In this document: positions 17,699 through 26,942 of the stretch, one piece after another
Position numbering within the stretch: position 1 is the first letter of the stretch
Layout of the letters: each line of letters starts with the position of its first letter
Origin: Ornithinibacillus californiensis
GTDB taxonomy: Bacteria > Bacillota > Bacilli > Bacillales > Amphibacillaceae
Reading direction: 5' to 3'
NCBI RefSeq assembly: GCF_001038485.1
Contig: NZ_LDUE01000065.1
Location: 1 to 64,000, forward strand
DNA: 64,000 nucleotides
Translations under genes and position numbers: made by a program
Notes under the pieces: model-generated
What the model was told of the DNA's origin: nothing
Databases searched by the model: none
What the model saw: only the letters and a program-made list of their open reading frames with translations

Positions 17699-17997
17699 GC
17701 AGCCAGTATACACTCCGCTTTTACTTCCAGCACAGGGGCGACATCTGCTCGAAAGAACCATCGCAGTGTCTACCTTGCCGCGGGCGGCTGGTGAGCCAGG
17801 CTACTACTTGAATATGCTTCTTTTGCAGCCTTGCACCGAGGAAGCACGCTTCGAAGCGACGCTATTAGACGCAGGTGCATCACTGGGGTCTCACCTAAGC
17901 CTATCCTCCCGCAGGACAAGGATCACTTCGACAGCGAAACATCGCACGCAGAAAAAGTGGTTTCCTTTTTCAAGGAGTCTCCGTGTATACTGGCTGC
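17699..17997. repeat. composite inverted-repeat element, long copy
   Basis: A 299-bp element bounded by perfect 15-bp terminal inverted repeats (GCAGCCAGTATACAC and GTGTATACTGGCTGC). Read on this strand, it shares four blocks in the same order with the reverse complement of the element at 12804-12921: the TTCGCTTT-like start, GGGCGGCTGGTGAGCC, GGGGTCTCACCTA-GCCTATCCTCCC and GGAGTCTCCGT. Three stretches of roughly 55-85 bases lie between the blocks and are absent from the short copy. Short open frames inside it are chance. It lies between yhaP and its terminator. Confidence 0.8.
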
Positions 17998-18051
17998 TTT
18001 GAGGATATACAAAATTGCATTCCTTTATATAACAATATCTTATTAGGTTTG

Positions 18052-18101
18052 AAATACACATTAAAAGAAAGAGAAATTCTATCTTTTAGTGTGTATTTTT
18101 A
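18052..18101 (+). terminator. terminator downstream of yhaP and the repeat
   Basis: AAATACACA-TTAAAAGA pairs with TCTTTTAGTGTGTATTT around a 13-base loop, with a T run at 18096-18100. Confidence 0.75.
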
Positions 18102-18113
18102 TGCCCAATACAC

Positions 18114-18127
18114 CGAACGTGCATTCG
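18114..18127. promoter_or_regulatory. LexA (DinR) box upstream of yhaO
   Basis: CGAACGTGCATTCG matches the Bacillus LexA operator CGAAC-N4-GTTCG with one change in the core (ATTC for GTTC). It lies 44 bp ahead of the yhaO start, near a TAAAAT -10-like sequence. B. subtilis yhaO-N-M is, from memory, an SOS-regulon operon, which supports the call. Confidence 0.6.
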
Positions 18128-18170
18128 CTTGTTGTATCTGATAAAATAATACTAAAGAGGAGGGATGATA

Positions 18171-19394
18171 TTGGAAAAGAAAATTTCCTTTATTCATGCA
18201 GCGGATCTGCATTTAGATAGTCCATTTAAAGGGTTATCCGATGTGGAGGAGACTCTATTTCAAGAAATTCGGCAAAGTACCTTTACAGCACTTAATAATC
18301 TCGTAGCAGCAGCAATTAAGAGGAAAGTTGATTTTATTCTATTAGTAGGGGATTTATTTGATAATGAAAAGCAAAGTCTTAAGGCACAAATTAGTTTGCG
18401 AAATGCCTTTCAGGAACTACAACGTCATCAGATAGAAGTTTATCTATCCTATGGTAACCATGATTTTATCGACGGTAACATCTATCCAATTACATATCCT
18501 GATAATGTTCATATCTTCTCAGATGAACAAGTACAGTCATATCTATATACAAAGGAAAATACGTCGTTAGCAAAAATCTATGGATTTAGCTATGAGCGCA
18601 GAGCTGTTACAGAAAGAAAGATAGAGGAATACGAAAAGGAAGATACAGATACCCCATTCCATATAGCAATGCTCCACGGCAGTATCGAAAGTAATACCGA
18701 ACATGATACGTATGCGCCTTTTAAGCTAGGGGAACTAGTGGAAAAGGATATGGATTATTGGGCATTAGGGCATATTCACGGAAGAGAAGTATTAAAAGAG
18801 AAGCCAATGATTGTCTATCCAGGTAATATTCAAGGAAGAAATCGTAAGGAAATAGGAGCTAAAGGCTGTTATTATGTTGAACTTAGTGAAGGAAAACAAA
18901 CAATAGAATTTATTTCCCTTCATGCAATTGAATTTCAACGGGCCACCATTGACTTATCTGAATGTGAGACAATTCATCAAGTAGAACGTGCAATTATCAA
19001 TCAATTGAGAGAACTAAACAACTTTGTTCCACAATTGCTTGATGTAACCCTAATTAGTAATCACCATAATATTATCGAATGGAAAAATGAACATCTATTA
19101 GAGGAAATGATAGAAATCATCAATGAAAGTTTTACACAACAGAAAAATTGGATTTATGTTTTTCGATGTACTGTTAAAAACACAAGTCCATCTTCTGAGA
19201 TTAGTTTAAAAGGTGAACATTTCCTTGGCGAGTTGACTACCAAGCTTGAACACTTTTCACCCATAGATTATTTAGATGAGTTATTTCAGCATAAGGATGC
19301 AAGAAAGTATTTAGAGATGTTAACTAAGGAAGATGAAGAAATGGTTAAAAAAGAAGCTTATGAACTTGTGATTCACGAGCTTATGAAGGAGTGA
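18171..19394 (+). CDS. yhaO: SbcD/Mre11-like nuclease YhaO
   Basis: A 407-aa metallophosphoesterase of the DNA double-strand-break repair type. The metal-binding motifs are FIHAADLHLDSPF (DxH, about 7-19), LLVGDLFDN (GDxxD), SYGNHDF (GNHD), LHGS and ALGHIHGRE (GHxH). YhaO works with the SbcC-like YhaN, encoded 9 bp downstream. TTG at 18171 is chosen because it is 7 bases after AGGAGG; the ATG at 18165 touches that site. A LexA-like box upstream suggests induction by DNA damage. Confidence 0.88.
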   Translation: MEKKISFIHAADLHLDSPFKGLSDVEETLFQEIRQSTFTALNNLVAAAIKRKVDFILLVGDLFDNEKQSLKAQISLRNAFQELQRHQIEVYLSYGNHDFIDGNIYPITYPDNVHIFSDEQVQSYLYTKENTSLAKIYGFSYERRAVTERKIEEYEKEDTDTPFHIAMLHGSIESNTEHDTYAPFKLGELVEKDMDYWALGHIHGREVLKEKPMIVYPGNIQGRNRKEIGAKGCYYVELSEGKQTIEFISLHAIEFQRATIDLSECETIHQVERAIINQLRELNNFVPQLLDVTLISNHHNIIEWKNEHLLEEMIEIINESFTQQKNWIYVFRCTVKNTSPSSEISLKGEHFLGELTTKLEHFSPIDYLDELFQHKDARKYLEMLTKEDEEMVKKEAYELVIHELMKE

Positions 19395-19403
19395 GATTAA
19401 ATA

Positions 19404-22376
19404 ATGAAAATACTCCAAGCAACTATCTATGGGTTTGGTAAATGGGTCGATTATGATATCGATTTTTCAAAAACATCGTTCATAACAATTTACGGTGAAA
19501 ATGAATCTGGAAAAACGACATTGCAGAACTTTATAAGATTTATGCTTTTTGGACTCCCACCCAAACAACGGAAATTCTATCAACCAAAAACGAGTAATAA
19601 AATGGGAGGACAATTAACTGTCCATGACCATGATGTCGGTACATATACAATTGAACGGTTAAGTGACACTCGAAATGGTGGTGCACTATGTTTTACTGCG
19701 GATGGAAGTGAGCATGATGAAGTATGGCTTCAAGAAAGGTTACATGGGATCGATGAGAAAACGTATCAAGCTATTTTTTCCTTTTCAGCAACCGATTTAA
19801 ATAGAATACAAGATATTAAAGAGGAAGATGTTAGTGAAGTTCTACTTGGAATTGGTTTAACAGGTTCAACGAGGATTCATGCAATAGAAAAAAAGCTTGA
19901 TCAACGAATTAGTGACTACTTTAAGCCATATGGTAAGAATCCGGTTATTAATCAGCAATTGACAAAGCTTACACAACTCCACAAGCAACTTACCGAGATG
20001 AAGCGAGAGGATGCATCCTATCGGGAAAAGAAAAATACCATTCTATCGTTGGAAGAAGGTATTGATTCCGTTACGCAGGAAATAAAAGAGCAGAAGAAAA
20101 AGCAATATCTGCTTGAAAAAATACTCCAAGCGCTCCCGCAAGTAGAAGAGCACAGTCGTCATCAAAATAGACTTACCGAGCTACCGGACACTATTTCTTT
20201 CCCTGAGAAAGGGATAGACCGATTAGAAGCTCTAAAAGATAGGTTATACCCACTAAAGAGCGACTTAAAGGGGATAGAAAATAGTAAAGCGCGTTATATT
20301 CAGGAACAACAAGTGTTAACTTCTAAAAATAACCAATTCGCCATTGGAGAAGCAGTAAAATTATTCACTGACCATTCACGCTATCAAAATCAGATACAAG
20401 AACAATTAAATATCCAAGAACAAGTAAACAAACTTAATGAGGAAATTACCACTAAATTAAACGAATTAAATATTGGTATACAGATGAAAGAATTACTCGA
20501 CCTACATTTGCCATTCCATTTAGAGAAAGAGTGGAATGATTTAAAGAATGAAGTTGAAAAACAGAAAACAGAAATGGAAACCAATAAGGAGAATAAACAC
20601 CTTCAAGAAGCTAAACAGGCTCTTATTGAACAGGAATTGCAGGATATTCAAGTCAATTTACTTTCCTCTGATAAAAGAAAAGAACTAGAGGAAGTGTTGG
20701 ACTCTTATAAAGAGAACAAGTTGCTTCTTGCTCTACAAAAAGAAACTGTCGAGAAACAGGCTAAATGGAAGAAAACAAAGCGTCAAACAAATAAACGGAT
20801 TGGGTTTGTGTTAGGTTTCAGTGTGGTTATTAGTATTCTGTTTGGAATGCTAGCTTTTTTATCCGATAATTTAATTCTTCTAAATATTACTGTGCTAAGT
20901 ATTTTGATAGGGGCAGCGCAATGGGTAAATGGAAAAAAGTCCATTCAAAATATGGAAGCAATGTTAACAAATACGGGAGAATCACATGCAAAGACCTTGA
21001 TTACAGAAAATGATAGAAATAAGGCTGAAGAGCTTCTTCTAATGGATCAGGAATTAAAGCGGGAGCAAGATTTGCTTCTAGATAAATTAAGAGATTCTGA
21101 CCTTCAGCTAAATCAATTGAACGAGCAAAAAATGCTAATAGAGAAAAGAGATAGGGATATACAACAGAAAATATCTAGTCATCAAAATATGTATTCCTTT
21201 TTAGCTAATATCGATGTTATATATTGGCCAGAACTATATCTTTCTTTAAAAACGATATTACAAGATGTAAAACGTGTTGGTGAATTAAAAATGCTTGAAA
21301 CAGAAATTCAAAAGCATATTGAAAATTTCAAGGAGAGAGTATCTGCATTCTTTCAGAAGTATGATTTTGAAAATTCACCGAAAACATTGCAAACCAGGCT
21401 AGAGCGAATAGAATTGGAGATAGAAGCCTTTCGAGTTCGTGAGAAACAAATAGAACAGATATCTGTGATGCTAAGAGAATTAGATAAGGAACTAGATGAG
21501 CGCAGAATCCAATTTGAGACCGTAAATAAAGAAATTTCTTTATTATTGGATTTTGCTAATGCTACAGATGAAGAGGATTTTTACCAGAAATCTAAGCAGC
21601 TGACAGAGAAAGAAGATCTAATTTACCGTTGTGAAAAAATCAAAGAACAATTCTCTAGCTTTTTTACGGTCGAAGAATGGGATCAGCTTATTAATCAACC
21701 ACCTAAGTTAAGCTCAATTGAAATAGAGTTGAGTGAGCTGGATAAAGTTGTACTAGAATTGGAAGAATCGCTAGAAAGTAAGCGACAGAGACTAGCACAG
21801 ATTACGATTGAATTCCAAAGGTTAGAGACCTCCGAGATGTATTCAGTAACATTACATCAGTTTCAAATGGAACAGGAAAAGCTAATGCGACAAGCACGAG
21901 AGTGGGCTATTCAGAAAACCGCGAGAGAGTTGCTAACAGAAACGAAGGGGAACTTTCGGGATAAGTACTTATCTAAAGTATTGGAGCAGACGACACATTT
22001 TTTTCAACTGTTAACGGAGAATGCGTATATCCATGTATATCCGCCAGCCGAGGAAAAACCATTTATAGTGGAACGAAAGGATCGTATTCGATTTACTGTA
22101 CAGGAACTCTCACAGGGTACTATCAATCAATTGTATGTTTCCTTGCGACTTGCTATTAGCACCGTTATGAGTGAAAACTTGCATATGCCATTTATAATCG
22201 ATGATGCTTTTGTGCATTTTGATGTAGAACGGAATGATCGGGTGATACAAATTCTCGAGCAGATAGCATCACGTCATCAAATACTTTTCTTTACTTGTAG
22301 ACAGGATATTATTTCGCAAATAAGTGACAAAAATTTACTCAGGTTGACAAAAGTGGTACCCTTAGTAGAAAATTAA
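19404..22376 (+). CDS. yhaN: SbcC/Rad50-like ATPase YhaN
   Basis: A 990-aa large ATPase partner of YhaO. The N-terminal Walker A is YGENESGKTTLQNF (about 30-43), long coiled-coil arms span about 180-860, and the C-terminal signature/Walker B region is VQELSQGTINQLYVSLRLAI and MPFIIDDAFVHFD. Unusually for the Rad50 family, the middle holds a hydrophobic hairpin (about 468-512, GFVLGFSVVISILFGMLAFL and following), as in other YhaN proteins, suggesting membrane attachment. It is translationally close to yhaO. GAAGGAGTGAG precedes the ATG. Confidence 0.88.
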   Translation: MKILQATIYGFGKWVDYDIDFSKTSFITIYGENESGKTTLQNFIRFMLFGLPPKQRKFYQPKTSNKMGGQLTVHDHDVGTYTIERLSDTRNGGALCFTADGSEHDEVWLQERLHGIDEKTYQAIFSFSATDLNRIQDIKEEDVSEVLLGIGLTGSTRIHAIEKKLDQRISDYFKPYGKNPVINQQLTKLTQLHKQLTEMKREDASYREKKNTILSLEEGIDSVTQEIKEQKKKQYLLEKILQALPQVEEHSRHQNRLTELPDTISFPEKGIDRLEALKDRLYPLKSDLKGIENSKARYIQEQQVLTSKNNQFAIGEAVKLFTDHSRYQNQIQEQLNIQEQVNKLNEEITTKLNELNIGIQMKELLDLHLPFHLEKEWNDLKNEVEKQKTEMETNKENKHLQEAKQALIEQELQDIQVNLLSSDKRKELEEVLDSYKENKLLLALQKETVEKQAKWKKTKRQTNKRIGFVLGFSVVISILFGMLAFLSDNLILLNITVLSILIGAAQWVNGKKSIQNMEAMLTNTGESHAKTLITENDRNKAEELLLMDQELKREQDLLLDKLRDSDLQLNQLNEQKMLIEKRDRDIQQKISSHQNMYSFLANIDVIYWPELYLSLKTILQDVKRVGELKMLETEIQKHIENFKERVSAFFQKYDFENSPKTLQTRLERIELEIEAFRVREKQIEQISVMLRELDKELDERRIQFETVNKEISLLLDFANATDEEDFYQKSKQLTEKEDLIYRCEKIKEQFSSFFTVEEWDQLINQPPKLSSIEIELSELDKVVLELEESLESKRQRLAQITIEFQRLETSEMYSVTLHQFQMEQEKLMRQAREWAIQKTARELLTETKGNFRDKYLSKVLEQTTHFFQLLTENAYIHVYPPAEEKPFIVERKDRIRFTVQELSQGTINQLYVSLRLAISTVMSENLHMPFIIDDAFVHFDVERNDRVIQILEQIASRHQILFFTCRQDIISQISDKNLLRLTKVVPLVEN

Positions 22377-22500
22377 TAGTAAATTAGCGTATACGAGTTG
22401 ATAGTGTTAAACTATATAATTAGTAATTTAGATGTTTTTGTATTATCTAGATAATTTATCAGAGGCTTCGTATATCTTACATTTAATGGAGGGGCATCCG

Positions 22501-23049
22501 TTGACAGAGGACAAGCAAAATCAAGATTGGGAGAAACATGAAGAAACAATAGAGCAGTTTATTCAAACGATTGCTAAGAACATGAATCTATATGGCCTAA
22601 CTTCATCTGTTGGCAGATTATATGGAGTATTATATTTTTCCGATGAACCGATGACTTTAGATGATATGCGAGAAGCTCTAGTTATGAGTAAGACTAGTAT
22701 GTCTACAGGAGTACGGGCTCTATATGATATGAAAATGGTGGAATCCACTTTTAAAAAAGGAATCCGTAAAGACCTATATAAATCAGAAGAGGATTGGTAT
22801 AAATCATTTACATCATTGTTCGGTAACCGCTGGAGAAAAAATACCGAATCCAATATTGAAGAAGCAGACGAGGCAATAGAGGAGCTAAAAAGCCTTTACG
22901 ATTCGACGGATGATGAGGTACTGAAGGAACGAATCAATAGGGATATAGATAGGTTAGAATATGCAAGAAATTATTATGAGTGGTTAATGAAGTTTATTCA
23001 TCTTGTTGAATCAGGAAAGATTTTTGAATATATCCCAAAAAATAAATAA
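22501..23049 (+). CDS. GbsR-family (MarR-like) transcriptional regulator
   Basis: A 182-aa regulator of the GbsR group. The winged helix is YGLTSSVGRLYGVLYFSDEP, then MTLDDMREALVMSKTSMSTGVRALYDMKMVE, followed by the group-typical KKGIRKDLY and a helical C terminus. TTG at 22501 is the start, 6 bases after GGAGGGG; upstream ATG starts lack a ribosome-binding site. It stands between yhaN and yhaM, which are adjacent in B. subtilis (recalled), and has no betaine gene next to it. Its target is unknown. A second GbsR-type gene lies at 26924-27415. Confidence 0.82.
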   Translation: MTEDKQNQDWEKHEETIEQFIQTIAKNMNLYGLTSSVGRLYGVLYFSDEPMTLDDMREALVMSKTSMSTGVRALYDMKMVESTFKKGIRKDLYKSEEDWYKSFTSLFGNRWRKNTESNIEEADEAIEELKSLYDSTDDEVLKERINRDIDRLEYARNYYEWLMKFIHLVESGKIFEYIPKNK

Positions 23050-23060
23050 TCATTTACAAC

Positions 23061-23100
23061 TGAGATTGACATTATGCTAAGATTTACGCAGTCAATCTCA
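23061..23100 (+). terminator. hairpin between the GbsR-type gene and yhaM
   Basis: TGAGATTGAC pairs perfectly with GTCAATCTCA around a 20-base loop, followed by TTTCTATT. It is probably a terminator or attenuator, which would partly uncouple yhaM from the upstream genes. Confidence 0.55.
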
Positions 23101-23125
23101 TTTCTATTATGGGGGAGGAATTGTT

Positions 23126-24070
23126 GTGAAAAAAGGAATTGGTCAACATCAAGTGGGGGACTCATTTGAGGGATTCGTATTAATTAAGGATTCAATGAAG
23201 GGAACTGCCAGTAATGGTAAACCTTTTTTAACACTAGTTCTTAGAGATGCTACAGGAGAAATCGAGGCAAAACTTTGGGACATCACCCAAGAAGATGAAT
23301 CAATCTTTATCCAAGAACAAATCATTCGGATTGCTGGTGAATTGAATCAATTTCGTGGTAAGCCCCAGATGAGAATTCAGTCTATACGATTGGCACAGCC
23401 AACAGATGGTGTTCAACTAGCTGATTTCCTTGAAAAAGCTCCAGTTGAGCGGGAAGAATTAATGGCTAAGTTAACTGAAGTTATCTTTGAGATGCAGAAT
23501 CCTCACATTCAGCGTATCGTTCGAGCAATTATTAAAAAGTACCAAGAACCATTGCTTCTATATCCAGCTGCAACTAGGAATCATCATGAATATGTGTCCG
23601 GACTAGCTCATCATATTGTAAGCATGATTAAGATTGCACGTGAACTTTGTGAACTATATCCACAAGTAAACAAAGATCTCCTATATGCTGGCATTATCTT
23701 GCATGATATCGGAAAGATTAAGGAGCTCTCTGGAGTTGTTTCTACTTCTTATACACTTCAAGGTAAGCTACTAGGTCATATACCAATTATGGTTGAGGAG
23801 ATTGGCCATATGGCTAAGGAAATGGAAATAGAGGGAGAAGAGGTATTAATTTTACAGCACTTAGTACTGTCTCATCATGGAAAAGCAGAGTGGGGGAGCC
23901 CTACGCCTCCATTAGTTCGTGAAGCAGAACTACTGCATCTCATTGATCTAATTGATGCGAAAATGAATATGTTAAACCGAGCATTAGATAAGGTAAAGCC
24001 AGGAGAGTTTACAGAGCGCATATTTGCTATGGACAATCGTTCATTCTACAAGCCGACGTTTGAATCATAA
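23126..24070 (+). CDS. yhaM: 3'-5' exoribonuclease YhaM
   Basis: A 314-aa nuclease with two domains. The first is an N-terminal OB-fold (about 10-90, including [18 protein letters not shown]). The second is an HD metal-dependent phosphohydrolase domain: [15 protein letters not shown], then [10 protein letters not shown] with the paired His-Asp, and LVLSHHG. YhaM trims RNA and single-stranded DNA 3' ends. The GTG start at 23126 lies 7 bases after GGGGGAGG. It is near yhaON, consistent with a DNA/RNA-processing group. Confidence 0.93.
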   Translation: MKKGIGQHQVGDSFEGFVLIKDSMKGTASNGKPFLTLVLRDATGEIEAKLWDITQEDESIFIQEQIIRIAGELNQFRGKPQMRIQSIRLAQPTDGVQLADFLEKAPVEREELMAKLTEVIFEMQNPHIQRIVRAIIKKYQEPLLLYPAATRNHHEYVSGLAHHIVSMIKIARELCELYPQVNKDLLYAGIILHDIGKIKELSGVVSTSYTLQGKLLGHIPIMVEEIGHMAKEMEIEGEEVLILQHLVLSHHGKAEWGSPTPPLVREAELLHLIDLIDAKMNMLNRALDKVKPGEFTERIFAMDNRSFYKPTFES

Positions 24071-24145
24071 CCTTAATTCCAGTAATTAATTTACCTTCTT
24101 GTACATATAAATGAATTAAGTAAGTTTGGACAAGGAGGTTAAAAC

Positions 24146-24343
24146 ATGATTCTAGGAATGCCTTGGTGGGTTTTCATGATAATTCTATTTATCTTCTTTA
24201 GTGGCTATATGGCGTTTCGAGCGATGCGTGCTGAAAGAGAGTTAGAACAGCACTTTATTGAGCGAGATGGTCAAGTGTATATGAAACGAATTGAAGATGA
24301 ACGTGAAAGCCGTCGCCTTAAACAGGAGGAAACAGCGAACTAG
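24146..24343 (+). CDS. yhaL: sporulation-associated membrane protein YhaL
   Basis: A 65-aa protein with one N-terminal membrane helix (PWWVFMIILFIFFSGYMAF) and a charged cytoplasmic tail rich in Arg and Glu (ERELEQHFIERDGQVYMKRI). It matches the YhaL family, found beside yhaM and prsA and annotated as sporulation-related. CAAGGAGG is 8 bases from the ATG. A very stable inverted repeat follows. Confidence 0.85.
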   Translation: MILGMPWWVFMIILFIFFSGYMAFRAMRAERELEQHFIERDGQVYMKRIEDERESRRLKQEETAN

Positions 24344-24355
24344 AGATAGCGCATA

Positions 24356-24415
24356 AAGGGTCTGACTCCCAAAATACAACTGTAAGTTATGTTGTATTTT
24401 GGGAGTCAGACCCTT
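24356..24415. terminator. 25-bp perfect inverted repeat, bidirectional terminator
   Basis: Two perfect 25-base arms (24356-24380 and 24391-24415) with a 10-base loop contain GGGTCTGACTCCC near the ends and an A/T-rich inner part. The hairpin lies between convergent yhaL and prsA. The GGGTCTGACTCCC motif looks like a dispersed repeat seen in Bacillaceae (recalled), so this may be a repeat doing duty as a terminator. Confidence 0.75.
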
Positions 24416-24429
24416 CTATTTACTATTTA

Positions 24430-25353
24430 TTAACCTTGTGCTTCTGGTTTTACGAATAAATCTTTGAATTCTTCAATTTTCACATCAATCTTAGCATCTT
24501 CGATTAGTTTGTCCATTTTTTCTTGAACAGCTGTATAATCAATTTCTTCCATTGCCAGCTGACGACGAATTTCTTCTTTTTTCTCATCTAATGTAGGTAC
24601 ATCTGTTACTTTAATAAAGTGAGTACCAAATTCTGATTTAACTGGTCCACTAACTTCGTCTTCACCAAGAGCGAATGCAGCTTCTTCAAATTCTTTTACC
24701 ATTTTACCAGTTCCAAAATAACCTAAATCTCCACCATTCGCTGCACTACCATCCGTAGAGTATTCTTTAGCTAATTCAGCAAAGTCAGCACCTTCATCAA
24801 GTTTTTGTTGTACTTCTTGAACAAGTGCTTCAGCTTCTTCTGCTGAAGTTTCCTCGTTTTCTTGGATTAAAATATGGCTAGCGCGGATTTGAAGTTCATT
24901 ATTTTCTTTCATTTCGTTAAATTTCTCTTCTATTTGTGCATCAGAAATTTCTACATCTTCAAACATAAGCTTTTCCTGAAGAAGTCTTTGGTAAGTTTGC
25001 TCACGGAATGCGTCTTCATCTGGATAACCTTGTTGCATTAACCACATAGAGAACATATCGCCTTGTGCATCTTTTGCCTCTTGAACAGCTTCGTCTACTT
25101 CTTCATCGGATACTTCATATTTATCTTCTAATACTCTAATGACTACCATATTGTAAAGGGCACTTTCCCCAATATAGTTTTTCATTTCATTATAGAAGTC
25201 ATCCTTTGTAATGTCTCCTACTTTAGATTCAACTACTACTGCTGAGTCTGATGTAGCTTCATCTGATCCTGATTTTGTATCTTCTTCAGGACTACATGCA
25301 GAAAGTAGCAATACTCCAGCCGTAAGAGTCGCTGCAATTGTTAGTTTTTTCAT
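24430..25353 (-). CDS. prsA: PrsA foldase lipoprotein (peptidyl-prolyl isomerase)
   Basis: A 307-aa extracytoplasmic folding factor for secreted proteins. It has a lipoprotein signal peptide with lipobox LLSAC (Cys20). N- and C-terminal helical chaperone parts flank a parvulin domain at about 151-240: [40 protein letters not shown] and the closing [10 protein letters not shown]. Active-site His residues of the parvulin fold are present. GTAGGAGTGTAAACGTA precedes the ATG. It is monocistronic. Confidence 0.95.
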   Translation of the reverse strand: MKKLTIAATLTAGVLLLSACSPEEDTKSGSDEATSDSAVVVESKVGDITKDDFYNEMKNYIGESALYNMVVIRVLEDKYEVSDEEVDEAVQEAKDAQGDMFSMWLMQQGYPDEDAFREQTYQRLLQEKLMFEDVEISDAQIEEKFNEMKENNELQIRASHILIQENEETSAEEAEALVQEVQQKLDEGADFAELAKEYSTDGSAANGGDLGYFGTGKMVKEFEEAAFALGEDEVSGPVKSEFGTHFIKVTDVPTLDEKKEEIRRQLAMEEIDYTAVQEKMDKLIEDAKIDVKIEEFKDLFVKPEAQG

Positions 25354-25481
25354 TACGTTTACACTCCTAATCTAATTGTAACTTTGTGTTGACTATTGAT
25401 TAATATAACACAGTTTGTCTATAAAATAATAGTCATACGGATAATTACTCAGTTTTTACACAATTCGGTTTAGCTTACCGT

Positions 25482-25667
25482 TTAAACCATAACATTTAAT
25501 ACTTTTACATATGAGGATACAAGTAAGATAAGTATCATAATGTTGGTAATACGGAAAACATTTGCTTGCTTAGTTGCATTCATTTCTAGCTTTTTACAGA
25601 ATTTATCTGCTAAAGAGTTGAATATGAATAAAATTATGAATGCATAGACAAGAAAAATAAAAAACAT
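25482..25667 (-). CDS. small two-helix membrane protein
   Basis: A 61-aa protein with two membrane segments (MFFIFLVYAFIILFIFNSL and NIMILILLVSSYVKVL) separated by a charged loop with DKFCKKLEMNATKQANVFRI. AGGGGG lies about 9-10 bases before the ATG. It occupies the place between prsA and the DUF3267 gene where B. subtilis has a small membrane-protein gene, but I cannot confirm the family. No function is known. Confidence 0.55.
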   Translation of the reverse strand: MFFIFLVYAFIILFIFNSLADKFCKKLEMNATKQANVFRITNIMILILLVSSYVKVLNVMV

Positions 25668-25792
25668 ACCTTACGAACCCCCTTGTACAAAAAGTATTGA
25701 TAGAATCCTAGTATAAAAAGATACTTCTATACAAATAATACTATGTTAATTATCTATAAAATACTGTAACAAAAATTTCACTTGTTGGATAG

Positions 25793-25827
25793 TAAAAAAA
25801 AGAAGAGGCAGGTGAGGCTGCCTCTTC
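25793..25827 (-). terminator. terminator of the DUF3267 gene
   Basis: GAAGAGGCAG pairs perfectly with CTGCCTCTTC around a 6-base loop, with a long T run on the minus strand. Confidence 0.9.
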
Positions 25828-25829
25828 AT

Positions 25830-26372
25830 CTAATTTGCTTTTAGCAAGATATCAAAACCTTCTTCGTCTTTTTCTACGAAGGAGTGTTTAGGTGCGCGTA
25901 GAATATGACGGATGATTAGAAAGTCAAGAAATGATAAACCTATATTTAAAGAAGTAATTAATAAGAAGTATACATGGATGCTTGGGAATAGAATGGATGC
26001 AAGGATTCCTGGAACTGTAATCACAATTGTTGGAGCCAGTGCAGAAAGGATATAAGCATACTTCTTAATATGAGCATCGGTATGAAAAGTAAAAATAGGT
26101 AATGCTTTTTTTCGATTGATGATTAAATTAATTCTTCTATTTATCATAATTAATGGTAAAATATGCAATAACGAATGAAGTGTTGGCAACAGGATGATTG
26201 CTATCAAGAATAGAGTAATTCCTGAATCACTTACAGTATTACCTTGATGTAACATTGAGAATGGTACATATAAAAGGATGAAGGTTACTAATGCAGTGAA
26301 GCAAGAGATTAAATTGACCCATCTTTTGCCGTATTGCTTATTAATATTTATTGATTTCCAGCAATTCATCAT
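25830..26372 (-). CDS. DUF3267-type membrane protein (YhaJ-like)
   Basis: A 180-aa protein with four membrane segments. It opens MMNCWKSININKQYGKRWV, typical of the YhaJ/DUF3267 family, and contains LLPTLHSLLHILPLIMI, where the HxxxH-like His pair resembles a degenerate zinc-metalloprotease motif of DUF3267 proteins. It ends in a charged tail. GGAGGAGGAAGG precedes the two adjacent ATGs (26372 and 26369). Function is unknown. Synteny with prsA and yhaI supports the YhaJ identity but I leave the symbol off. Confidence 0.7.
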   Translation of the reverse strand: MMNCWKSININKQYGKRWVNLISCFTALVTFILLYVPFSMLHQGNTVSDSGITLFLIAIILLPTLHSLLHILPLIMINRRINLIINRKKALPIFTFHTDAHIKKYAYILSALAPTIVITVPGILASILFPSIHVYFLLITSLNIGLSFLDFLIIRHILRAPKHSFVEKDEEGFDILLKAN

Positions 26373-26575
26373 TAGCCTTCCTCCTCCACTTCTTATGCTA
26401 GATTATGAGAAATAACCACTTGTTCATGACTATTTTTCAAATTGCTTTTTTGATAATAGTATTTAATGAAGAAAAATGCAATAGACTTTACGAAAAAAAT
26501 ATATATAAAAATACTGGTAATAAAGATTATATTCTGATAATAATTGCTTGAGTGGGTGATAGGAGGGTAAACCGT

Positions 26576-26911
26576 ATGCTAGAAGATAACAATTTAGCAA
26601 CATTTCATTTACATTTGCTAACGAAAATTATAGATGTTCAAAAATTCCCTTTTACCAAGCTTGTAATCGAGAAAAACGTGTCAGAAGAAGAATATCAGGA
26701 GATCTTTTCTATATTAGAGGATATGGATCTGGAGTATAAGGAACAAAAAGATGAGGGCTTGCTTGATTATTCTTCTCATTTAGTGCGGTTTGCCGGATTG
26801 TTAAATGAAAAACTAGACCCTACTGAAACAATCTATGCATTACGAAAAGAGGGTCACTTTCCTAATCTATTAGAAGAATTTATTCGAATCATAAAAAAAG
26901 ATGGCTTATAG
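26576..26911 (+). CDS. yhaI: YhaI-like DUF1878 protein
   Basis: A 111-aa helical protein of the YhaI/DUF1878 family: HLHLLTKIIDVQKFPFTKLV, then EEEYQEIFSILEDMD and HLVRFAGLLNEKLDPTETIYAL. It is probably cytoplasmic and its role is not established. The ATG at 26576 is 6-7 bases after AGGAGGG. It converges with the GbsR-type gene, and the shared terminator hairpin overlaps both ends. Confidence 0.8.
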   Translation: MLEDNNLATFHLHLLTKIIDVQKFPFTKLVIEKNVSEEEYQEIFSILEDMDLEYKEQKDEGLLDYSSHLVRFAGLLNEKLDPTETIYALRKEGHFPNLLEEFIRIIKKDGL

Positions 26912-26942
26912 GAGGTTGAAATCCTACGAGCCATCATTTTTT
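26900..26942. terminator. shared terminator yhaI/GbsR-type gene
   Basis: GATGGCT-TA-TAGGA pairs with TCCTA-CG-AGCCATC, followed by ATTTTTTG on the plus strand. It overlaps the 3' ends of both convergent genes. Confidence 0.75.

Noticed and set aside
17766-18046. Overlapping open frames of 71-78 codons downstream of yhaP
   Set aside because: They lie within the GC-rich palindromic repeat, have no ribosome-binding site and read through its inverted arms; they are by-products of the repeat.
14320-18170. Toxin-antitoxin system made of the XRE regulator and the small membrane proteins
   Set aside because: The two 105-aa proteins are polytopic and followed by an ABC exporter, a pattern of export operons; nothing resembles a known toxin.
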